Source: Actinomycetota bacterium (GTDB lineage: Bacteria; Actinomycetota; Actinomycetes; S36-B12). From it: a stretch of DNA of 12,835 bases. The translations under genes and the position numbers were made by a program. The notes under the pieces were generated by a model. It was not told the origin of the DNA. It did not search any database and worked only from the letters and a program-made list of their open reading frames with translations. The DNA lies in NCBI GenBank assembly GCA_026392575.1, contig JAPLBU010000452.1, positions 1-12,835 of the forward strand, written 5' to 3'. This document shows, one piece after another, positions 6,610-12,835 of this stretch (positions are counted from its first letter, which is position 1; the number at the start of each line of letters is the position of its first letter).

Positions 6610-8258
6610 ATCTGGGCGGAGAGGCTGACGACCGACGAGCCGAGATCGTGCGCGGCACTCGGCACCCACGTCAGCCCGGTCGCCGCCAGCAGCCCGCGCA
6701 TCGCCCGGTTGTCCGCGAGCACATAGGCGATCAGCTCGGTGAAGCCCATGCGACGCGCGACGTCGACAAGCCTCAGCGTCAGCAGCATGCCCACACCCGA
6801 GCCCTGCCATGCGTCGTCGACGATGACGGCGATCTCTGCGGTGTCAGTCGACTGAGGTCCGAGCGGGAACACGTTGCCCAGCGCGATGATTTCCTCGCGC
6901 AGATCGGTGACCACCAGCGTCGCACCCCGATGGCCGCCGGAGATGCGACGCAGGTTGTCCTCGCGCCACTCATTCATCGGCGTGAAGTAGCGCTGGTAGC
7001 GCGAGGCCGGCGAGCAGCGCTCGTGCAGCGCCTCCACGCCCTCGGTGTCCTGCGGTCGACCGAGGCGAACCGTCACGGGTCGCCCGTCGGCCAGCGTCTC
7101 GCGCCAGCCGAAGCCATCGGACTCACCGCGCGCCTCCGACAGCGCCGCCACAAGTGCCAGCAGCGCGGACGCCCGCGTCTGCTCGGTGCGCGTGAACGCA
7201 GCTCGAGTGCGTCGAAGAACCACATGCAGCTCGGGAGTCCACTGCAGCCGCAGCACGAACGCCGAATCGTCGTCGCCCTCGGCGGCGGTCGTGACCTCCC
7301 ACGCGTCAGCGAGCACGAGGTCGGCCGCCGCCTTCGGTGCCGCCTCCGGATGCTGTGCGAGCCGCGTGCTCAGATGCAGGACACGCGTGGCAACGTCGCC
7401 TGCGTCTTCGTCGATACCGCGCGCGAGGATCACGTCGGATCCGACCGATGACATGCCATGCGCGAGGGTTGCTCGTTCGAGTGCCGTTGGCGCCGACAGG
7501 AACAGGTCGACGAGCTGACGTCCTTCTGGAAGTTGCGCCGTGAAGAGACTCACGACATGCACATCGAGCAGGGACAGCACCCGCAGTAGCCGGGCCATCG
7601 CCGAAGGACTGCCCGGCATCGTCACCCGCGCACGCCAGCGCGCGTGCTCGCCCTCACCCTCGTCGGCGTCGACCGCAACGAGCGCCTCGAGCAGGCGGGC
7701 AGCGAGCGCGGTCCAGGAACGGGCATCGCTCCATCGCTCCGACAGCGGCGCCAGCATCGCCAGACCCAGGCCGACGGCGATGAGGTGCAGGGCGGCCGCC
7801 TCGTCGCCGAACGCTTCGTCGGCATCCGCCTCCCCACCCCGCAGTTGGCGCACGACCTCCTGCGCGGCATCCCAGCGATTGTTGAGCCGGTCGACGACTA
7901 CCTGACGGATCGGCTCGTCGTAAGGCGCGGCGACGATCGCCTGCAACTCCAGCGGATCCCACGCCGCACCGGGATCGCCGAGGACATCGCGCGCGGCGCG
8001 GAGCAACGCCTGCAGCGCCGGCTCGCTCGGATGCGCCGCCTGGGCTGCTAGATGTTCAGCGACAGGCGGGAAGGGCAGCTGCTCCACAACCTCGCGCAGC
8101 AGGTCGACCCGGTGGCGACCGACCTCAGTGACCGCTCGCAGCGGGACGTCGGCCGCCTCGGCGATGTCATGCCGTCCGGCGAGGGCGATGCTCTTCTCCG
8201 AGTACACCTCAGCTGCGGCCGCCAGCACCCGATCGCGCTTGGAGGAGTCGGCGGCCAT
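6606..8258 (-). CDS. Multidomain protein: TetR-like HTH, ACT-like domain and Pat-like GNAT acetyltransferase
   Basis: The protein has 550 residues in several parts. Residues 7-60 resemble a TetR helix-turn-helix (KRDRVLAAAAEVYS, then DIAEAADVPLRAVTE), but the usual Y-x-x-F after the recognition helix is missing. Residues about 78-195 are helical and resemble a TetR ligand domain. Residues about 207-281 fit an ACT fold (ARVTMPGSPSAMARLL onward). Residues 285-390 are not assigned. Residues 394-548 are a GNAT domain of the Pat lysine-acetyltransferase type: SRYQRYF (419-425), candidate catalytic E475, CoA loop QGSGVG (485-490) and YVLADNRAMRGLLAATG. ACT-GNAT lysine acetyltransferases regulated by amino acids are known in actinobacteria; I know of no characterised version with a TetR-like N-terminus. 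It is the last gene of the menBCD operon, 9 bp after menD. A GTG at 8264 is an alternative start. No clear ribosome site is seen, so translation is probably coupled to menD. Confidence 0.8.
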   Translation of the reverse strand: MAADSSKRDRVLAAAAEVYSEKSIALAGRHDIAEAADVPLRAVTEVGRHRVDLLREVVEQLPFPPVAEHLAAQAAHPSEPALQALLRAARDVLGDPGAAWDPLELQAIVAAPYDEPIRQVVVDRLNNRWDAAQEVVRQLRGGEADADEAFGDEAAALHLIAVGLGLAMLAPLSERWSDARSWTALAARLLEALVAVDADEGEGEHARWRARVTMPGSPSAMARLLRVLSLLDVHVVSLFTAQLPEGRQLVDLFLSAPTALERATLAHGMSSVGSDVILARGIDEDAGDVATRVLHLSTRLAQHPEAAPKAAADLVLADAWEVTTAAEGDDDSAFVLRLQWTPELHVVLRRTRAAFTRTEQTRASALLALVAALSEARGESDGFGWRETLADGRPVTVRLGRPQDTEGVEALHERCSPASRYQRYFTPMNEWREDNLRRISGGHRGATLVVTDLREEIIALGNVFPLGPQSTDTAEIAVIVDDAWQGSGVGMLLTLRLVDVARRMGFTELIAYVLADNRAMRGLLAATGLTWVPSAAHDLGSSVVSLSAQI

Positions 8259-8267
8259 GACCACACG

Positions 8268-10016
8268 CTACGCCGAACCGAGGGCCTCGCCGACCGCCCT
8301 CTGCACGTTCACGAGGATCTCCGCCTCACGTTCGCGTTCGCAGGTGCGTGCGACGACGACCCGAACCCCGCCGGTACCCACCGCATCGTCGATGGCGGCG
8401 ACAAGCTCGGTGGCGGTGGACGCAACGACGGCAGGAATCCCCGACGAGCCCGCCAGGGCGACGAGGTCGATGCCCAGGGGGACGCCGAACACCCGCTCGA
8501 ACGTCTCGGCGTGGGTCGGTGCTCCCTGCTCGAGGGAGGAGAAGATGCCGCCGCCGTCGTTGTCGGACACGACGATGACGAGGTCGGGACGCTCCTCGTC
8601 GGCTGGCGCAAGCAGGCCGTTGGCGTCGTAAATGAACGTCTGGTCACCCATCAGTGCGAGTGCGCCGGCACCACCCGCACGCTGAAGTGCCGCGGCCGCA
8701 CCCCATGCGCTCGACACGCAGCCATCGATACCGGACGTGCCACGGTTGCCCATGATCACGGCATCTCGAACGGTGTTCGCGGCAAAGGATCCGACGTGGC
8801 GCACGGACCACGAGGCCCCGACGAACAGCAGGCCACCGTCCGGGACCGCAGTCGCCGTGATACGTGCGACGTGCATGCCGGTCAGTGCATCATCCGCCGA
8901 GAAGAGGGCGGTCTCGACAGCCGCAGCGGCAAGCACGTCAGCGCGCTGCCACGACTCCAGCCACGAATCGTCGACTTCGGCCTCCCCCGGCGCGAGCGGC
9001 ACCGACGCCAGAACGACATCGGCCGTGCGGGTCGGGTCACTCCACTCGGGCCGCGAGTCAACAGCGACATGCAGCCCGGCCCGACCGATCATCCGCAGCA
9101 CGGATCGATTGAGCCCGACACGTCCGACGGTCACGACGATCTCGGGGATGTGCTCGTCGGAGAATGCCGAGTCGGCCAGGAGTAGCGGCCCGTGGGAAAG
9201 CGCAGTGGTGCACCCGGCGCCGTTGCCGCTCGGCTCGGCGATAACCGGCCAGCCGAGTGCATCGGCCAGCTCATCGGCGAGTTCGATCGAGTCGGTCTCG
9301 TCGTGATCGCCGAGGACGACGATGCCCCGCGCAGGCACGCGCTCGTCGTCGAGCAGCGCGTCGAGGACGTCGTCGAGCGGCGTGCTCATCCCGGCGACGA
9401 GCCGCGAGTCGGCCGTCCAGGGCCGGCCATCGGGTCGGCCGTCGAGACTCTCGACCCACTCGAGTTCGCCGTCCGGCACGAGGGGATCAGCGAAGGGCAC
9501 GTTGACGTGAACCGGTCCCGGGCGCACCGCATCGGTCGAGGCAGCAACGACACGCGCGATGGTGGAGCGCCAGTAGCGAACCTGACCCGGCTGCTCGGTG
9601 GCGGTGGCCATGTCGACGGCGAGCCGGACATCGCCGCCGTATACCGACGACTGCCGGATGGTCTGGTTCGCGCCGATCCCGCGCAACTGCGGGGGCCGGT
9701 CGGCCGTGACAGCGATCAGCGGGATCCCCGACTGGTCGGCCTCAACGATCGCCGGATGCAGGTTGACGGCCGCCGTACCCGATGTGGTGACAACGATCGC
9801 CGGGACACCGGTGACCTTGGCGATGCCCACCGCGAGGTACCCGGCGGAACGCTCGTCGAGCCGGACATGCAGGACGATCTCACCGCGCGCCTCGGCCACT
9901 GCCAGCGCCATCGCCAGCGGCGTCGACCGCGACCCGGGTGACAGAACGGCATCGGTCACGCCACAGCGGAGGAACTCGTCGACCATCACGGTCGCCTGGG
10001 CCGTCGAGGGATTCAC
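8268..10016 (-). CDS. menD: 2-succinyl-5-enolpyruvyl-6-hydroxy-3-cyclohexene-1-carboxylate synthase (MenD)
   Basis: MenD is a thiamine-diphosphate enzyme that joins 2-oxoglutarate-derived succinic semialdehyde to isochorismate, the second menaquinone step. The 582 residues are full length. LSPGSRSTPLA (25-35) and RLDERSAGYLAVG with the ThDP-activating E55 form the PYR domain. NRGTSGIDGCVS (424-435) is a MenD hallmark. The ThDP/Mg motif is GDQTFIYDANG (457-467), followed by SDNDGGGIFS (484-493). The start is GTG at 10016, 12 bp after the menC stop, with AAAGGG about 7 nt upstream overlapping the end of menC. It is the third gene of the operon menB-menC-menD-acetyltransferase. Many bacteria keep menH beside menD; here the gap to each neighbour is too small for it. 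Confidence 0.97.
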   Translation of the reverse strand: MNPSTAQATVMVDEFLRCGVTDAVLSPGSRSTPLAMALAVAEARGEIVLHVRLDERSAGYLAVGIAKVTGVPAIVVTTSGTAAVNLHPAIVEADQSGIPLIAVTADRPPQLRGIGANQTIRQSSVYGGDVRLAVDMATATEQPGQVRYWRSTIARVVAASTDAVRPGPVHVNVPFADPLVPDGELEWVESLDGRPDGRPWTADSRLVAGMSTPLDDVLDALLDDERVPARGIVVLGDHDETDSIELADELADALGWPVIAEPSGNGAGCTTALSHGPLLLADSAFSDEHIPEIVVTVGRVGLNRSVLRMIGRAGLHVAVDSRPEWSDPTRTADVVLASVPLAPGEAEVDDSWLESWQRADVLAAAAVETALFSADDALTGMHVARITATAVPDGGLLFVGASWSVRHVGSFAANTVRDAVIMGNRGTSGIDGCVSSAWGAAAALQRAGGAGALALMGDQTFIYDANGLLAPADEERPDLVIVVSDNDGGGIFSSLEQGAPTHAETFERVFGVPLGIDLVALAGSSGIPAVVASTATELVAAIDDAVGTGGVRVVVARTCEREREAEILVNVQRAVGEALGSA

Positions 10017-10028
10017 GGGGTCACCCTT

Positions 10029-10991
10029 TCACGAAGCATCCGACACCAGCGACCCGCTTCGCTGTTCCGAGCCAGCCGCCCAGGCCGTGGTCAGGCGGCC
10101 ACGCCACCAGACGGCCCGCTCGTCACTCAGCCGGTCACGGGCCGCCAGCAGGGCCGGCAGGTCCGGCAGGTCCGTGCCGAAGCCGCAGGCGAACGGCAGC
10201 TCGGGAAGGGCCGCAGCAGCGGCCAGCGCGACATCGAGGCCGATGGACGAGTCGAGTGATCCACTGACGACGACCGGCACGTCGAGTTCGTCGACGACGC
10301 GGAGGGTGGTCGCCACACCACCGAGCGGTGCTGGCTTCACGATGGCGAGATCGGCGAACTCCCGCACCCGCATTCCCTGCGGATCTGCAGCAGTGCGGAT
10401 GGTCTCGTCGACAGCGATCGGCACATCGGTCAGGCCACGCAGTTCGCGCAATTCCGCCACCGTGCTGCATGGCTGCTCGACGTATTCGATGCCGTAGGCG
10501 CCGAGTCGGCGCAGCGCTGCCGCTGCCCGCTTGACGTCCCAGGCGCCGTTGGCGTCGATGCGGATGGCGCCGTTGCCACGGCCCAGCGTGGTGGTGAGGA
10601 CGTCGCGGATGCTGGCCACGCGGGCCTCGTCGTCAGCGAGGTCGGCCCCCACCTTCACCTTGATGGTGCGGCAGCCGTTGTCGAGTACCGCCTCGCGGGC
10701 AAGCGCCGCCGCGTCACCGGACTCGAGGGCCGGGATGATCGCGTTCACCTCGACCGACGATCGGAGGGCCGCGGGCCACTGCCCGAAGGCCGCCTCGATC
10801 GCGCTGTCGAGCCAGCGTGACGCGGCGGCGGCGGAGTAGTCGTCGAACGGCGCGAACTCACCCCAGCCGTTCGGGCCTCTGATCAGCATGCCCTCGCGCA
10901 CGTCGATGCCGCGAAAGTGGCGGCGAAGCGGGAGGGCGAACGGAACAGCCGCCTCCAGCAGTACCTGCAGCAGCGGATCCGCCGTCGGCAT
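10029..10991 (-). CDS. menC: o-Succinylbenzoate synthase (MenC)
   Basis: MenC dehydrates SHCHC to o-succinylbenzoate and belongs to the enolase superfamily. The 320 residues contain the full catalytic set: KVKVG with K111 and K113, metal ligands D145 (IRIDANGAWD), E171 (EYVEQPC) and D194 (VAVDETIR), and the acid/base lysine K218 (AIVKPAPLGG). The frame is open up to 11063, giving 24 more residues, but that extension lies inside the end of menB. The ATG at 10991 starts 16 bp after the menB stop with AGGG about 10 nt upstream, and gives the usual family length. The gene is followed after 12 bp by menD. Confidence 0.95.
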   Translation of the reverse strand: MPTADPLLQVLLEAAVPFALPLRRHFRGIDVREGMLIRGPNGWGEFAPFDDYSAAAASRWLDSAIEAAFGQWPAALRSSVEVNAIIPALESGDAAALAREAVLDNGCRTIKVKVGADLADDEARVASIRDVLTTTLGRGNGAIRIDANGAWDVKRAAAALRRLGAYGIEYVEQPCSTVAELRELRGLTDVPIAVDETIRTAADPQGMRVREFADLAIVKPAPLGGVATTLRVVDELDVPVVVSGSLDSSIGLDVALAAAAALPELPFACGFGTDLPDLPALLAARDRLSDERAVWWRGRLTTAWAAGSEQRSGSLVSDAS

Positions 10992-11007
10992 CAGTCGATG
11001 TCCCTGG

Positions 11008-11940
11008 TCACGGCCGCTTCGGGAACTGCCGGAAGTCCGGCTTGCGCTTCTCCTTGTAGGCATCGCGGCCGTGCTGCGCCTCCTCGGTCATGTAGAACAG
11101 GAGAGTCGCGTCGCCCGCAAGCTGCTGAATGCCGGCGAGGCCATCGTCGGCCGCGTTATGCGATGCCTTGAGCATCCGCAGAGCGAGCGGTGACATGTCG
11201 AGCATCTCCAGAGCCAGGTCGACCGTGGCAACCTCGAGATCCTCGATCGGCACGACCTCGTTGACCAGGCCCCAGTCGTACGCCTGCGCGGCGCCGTACT
11301 GGCGGCAGGTGTACCAGACCTCGCGGGCCCGCTTCTGGCCGATAATGCGCGCGAGCAACCCCGAACCGTAGCCGCCGTCGAATGATCCGACCATCGGTCC
11401 GGTCTGGCCGAAGCGCGCATTGTCGGCAGCGACCGACAGATCGCACACCACATGCAGCACGTGTCCGCCGCCGATCGCGTAGCCCGCGACCATCGCGACG
11501 ACCGGCTTGGGTGTGCGGCGGATCTGAATCTGCAGGTCGAGGACGTTGAGGCGGCCGATGCCCTTCTTGGCGATCTCGTCGTCGCCGATATAGCCGTCGT
11601 TTCCGCGGATGACCTGATCGCCGCCGCTGCAGAAGGCCAAATCGCCCTGGCCGGTGAGGAGGATGACGCCGACGGAGTCGTCGTCACGCGCACGGTTGAA
11701 GGCATCCTGCAGTTCGAAGAGGGTCTGCGGACGGAAGGCATTGCGCTTATGCGGGCGGTTGATCGTGATCTTCGCGATGCCCTCGGCATCACCGGTGGAC
11801 AACTCGTACCGGATGTCGCCGAACTCTCCCTCAGAGCGCCATTCGCAGCCGGGGCGCATCGACGAGTGCGACGGATCCGTGAGGGCCGGGGAGCCCTCCG
11901 GGGCGACAGGTGGGAGCACGTAGCGGGTACGGGTGTCCAT
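11008..11940 (-). CDS. menB: 1,4-Dihydroxy-2-naphthoyl-CoA synthase (MenB), bicarbonate-type
   Basis: MenB is a crotonase-fold enzyme that cyclises OSB-CoA to DHNA-CoA. It has 310 residues. Features are NRPHKRNAFRP (61-71), AFCSGGDQ (102-109), the oxyanion-hole region VAGYAIGGGHVLH (151-163) and QTGPMVGSFDGGYGS (179-193). FYMTEEAQ and the C-terminus PDFRQFPKRP are also typical. Residue 181 is Gly, which in E. coli-type MenB marks bicarbonate-dependent enzymes; the mycobacterial enzyme has Asp there. About 28 residues before MRPGCEW exceed the E. coli protein by roughly 20. The start at ATG 11940 is supported by a -10 element 7 nt upstream, as for a leaderless message; M28 is the alternative. 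It is the first gene of the operon. Confidence 0.96.
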   Translation of the reverse strand: MDTRTRYVLPPVAPEGSPALTDPSHSSMRPGCEWRSEGEFGDIRYELSTGDAEGIAKITINRPHKRNAFRPQTLFELQDAFNRARDDDSVGVILLTGQGDLAFCSGGDQVIRGNDGYIGDDEIAKKGIGRLNVLDLQIQIRRTPKPVVAMVAGYAIGGGHVLHVVCDLSVAADNARFGQTGPMVGSFDGGYGSGLLARIIGQKRAREVWYTCRQYGAAQAYDWGLVNEVVPIEDLEVATVDLALEMLDMSPLALRMLKASHNAADDGLAGIQQLAGDATLLFYMTEEAQHGRDAYKEKRKPDFRQFPKRP

Positions 11941-11947
11941 GGACCGA

Positions 11948-11953
11948 AACCTA
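11948..11953 (-). promoter_or_regulatory. Candidate -10 element of leaderless menB operon transcript
   Basis: TAGGTT on the minus strand fits TANNNT and ends 7 nt before the menB ATG at 11940. Transcription would begin at or next to the start codon. No ribosome binding site fits in the space. A -35 would have to lie across the menE promoter and the menE start. Confidence 0.6.
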
Positions 11954-11959
11954 TCGCCC

Positions 11960-11965
11960 TACGCT
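11960..11965 (+). promoter_or_regulatory. Candidate -10 element of leaderless menE transcript
   Basis: TACGCT fits TANNNT and ends 7 nt before the menE ATG at 11973, the same geometry as the opposing menB promoter. The two -10 hexamers are only 6 bp apart. There is no Shine-Dalgarno sequence before menE. Confidence 0.6.
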
Positions 11966-11972
11966 CATCGCG

Positions 11973-12835
11973 ATGTCCGCTGCCAAGGTCCTTGCCCGCG
12001 TCCCCGTTCCACCGGGGACCGACGGTCCTGCACGACTGCTTCCCGCACTTGTCGCTGCCCTCGATGGCAGCGGTCCCGCGATCGCGCCGATCCCCACGGT
12101 CTCAGCCACTGTCTCGAATGACTACGTCATGTCGCTGCTCGCCGCCGTCCGCCCCGACGACGACCAGCTCCCCCTGGAGTCCGACGATGTCGCCGCGGTC
12201 CTCGCGACATCGGGATCAACGGGCGCGCCGCGTGGCGTGCTGCTGACCGGAGCGCAGATCACGTCGATGACGAGCGTCGTCAACGGGTCAGGTGCCGCCC
12301 CGCAGTGGATCGCGGCGCTGCCCGTCACGTCGATGGGCGGCTTCAACGTGCTCGTCCGCGCGTTGGCCGCGGGCCGCGAGCCCGTCGTCCTGCCGAGCAT
12401 CGGCGGTGCGGGACCGTTCACCGAGGAGGCCTTCGAGGCGGCGGTGCAGTCGGCAGCCACGCACAGCGACGACATCCGCGTCGCCCTCGTGCCGGCGCAG
12501 CTGTCCCGGCTCCTCTCCGGGGATCGCGGGATAGCCGCACTCCAGCAGTGCACGGCGGTACTCGTCGGCGGTGCGGCAACGCGACCATCGCTGGCAGCCG
12601 GTGCGCGCGACCTCGGCATCGCGGTGATCACGACCTACGGCGCAACCGAGACCGCCGGCGGCTGCGTATTCGACGGAGTGCCGCTGCCGGGCGTGACCGT
12701 GACCGCGGATGGCAAGCCGGGGGTGCTCACCATCGCCGGGCCGTGTGTTGCCCTCGGCTACCGCGGCGAGCCCGACCTGACCCGCCGAACCTTCACCTCC
12801 GCCGGCTACCGCACCTCCGACCTCGGCGCCATCGC
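11973..12835 (+). CDS. menE: o-Succinylbenzoate-CoA ligase (MenE), 3' end cut by the window edge
   Basis: MenE is an AMP-forming acyl-CoA synthetase that activates o-succinylbenzoate with ATP and CoA. The window holds 287 N-terminal residues in an open frame. The P-loop motif TSGSTGAPRG spans 79-88, with Arg instead of the common Lys at 87. TYGATETAGG (221-230) is motif A5, and the ATP-ribose-binding Asp is D283 in GYRTSDLG. The C-terminal lid with the catalytic lysine lies outside. Only about 78 residues precede the P-loop, so this is the short form of MenE known from mycobacteria rather than the long adenylating enzyme. The start ATG at 11973 is supported by the -10 element TACGCT 7 nt upstream. 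It is divergent from menB across 32 bp. Confidence 0.93.
   Translation, partial: MSAAKVLARVPVPPGTDGPARLLPALVAALDGSGPAIAPIPTVSATVSNDYVMSLLAAVRPDDDQLPLESDDVAAVLATSGSTGAPRGVLLTGAQITSMTSVVNGSGAAPQWIAALPVTSMGGFNVLVRALAAGREPVVLPSIGGAGPFTEEAFEAAVQSAATHSDDIRVALVPAQLSRLLSGDRGIAALQQCTAVLVGGAATRPSLAAGARDLGIAVITTYGATETAGGCVFDGVPLPGVTVTADGKPGVLTIAGPCVALGYRGEPDLTRRTFTSAGYRTSDLGAI

Noticed and set aside
8052..9185. Open frame of 377 codons on the plus strand opposite menD and the acetyltransferase gene
   Set aside because: It is antisense to two supported genes and has no motif; it is typical of GC-rich shadow frames.
10992..11063. 24-residue N-terminal extension of menC
   Set aside because: It overlaps the conserved C-terminus of MenB, is Arg/Ser-rich without family similarity, and makes MenC longer than usual.
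1..12835. Search for tRNA/rRNA genes, CRISPR arrays, insertion sequences, attachment sites and broken genes
   Set aside because: None seen. There is no gap over 300 bases between genes, no tandem repeat array, and all assigned genes have intact frames with the family motifs.

Overview
The window comes from a high-GC actinomycete. The evidence is the strongly GC-biased third codon positions, the frequent GTG/TTG starts, the TANNNT-type -10 elements placed directly before start codons, and the close resemblance of the NuoB and MenG proteins to actinobacterial homologues. I cannot name the genus from sequence alone. Some details, such as a glycine-type MenB, differ from Mycobacterium.

Layout from left to right. 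(1) Positions 1-4370, minus strand: the proximal part of a complex I operon, nuoA-nuoB-nuoC-nuoD-nuoE-nuoF. nuoF runs off the left edge. The genes are tightly packed, with a 4-bp overlap (nuoB/nuoC), a 1-bp overlap (nuoC/nuoD) and short gaps elsewhere. (2) Positions 4371-4547: a compact non-coding region with a large hairpin just after menG, a candidate nuo -10 element and a cluster of GTGA/TCAC half-sites over the predicted nuo start point. (3) Positions 4548-12835: a menaquinone (vitamin K2) biosynthesis locus with menG (minus), menF (plus), an operon menB-menC-menD followed by a multidomain acetyltransferase (minus), and the 5' part of menE (plus), which runs off the right edge.

The genes form one functional theme. 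MenF, MenD, MenC, MenE and MenB convert chorismate to 1,4-dihydroxy-2-naphthoyl-CoA. MenG methylates demethylmenaquinone to menaquinone, and complex I uses menaquinone as electron acceptor. menH, menA and the thioesterase step are not in the window.

The most unusual gene is the last one of the men operon (6606-8258). It reads as a four-part fusion: a degenerate TetR-type HTH and ligand-domain-like region, an ACT-like domain, an undefined middle region, and a Pat-like GNAT acetyltransferase. It sits beside menE, which encodes an AMP-forming acyl-CoA synthetase, the enzyme class that Pat-type GNATs usually control. The transcriptional architecture is also notable. menB, menE and probably menF look leaderless, menB and menE diverge from only 32 bp, and menF and the acetyltransferase gene end in a shared hairpin whose arms contain both stop codons.
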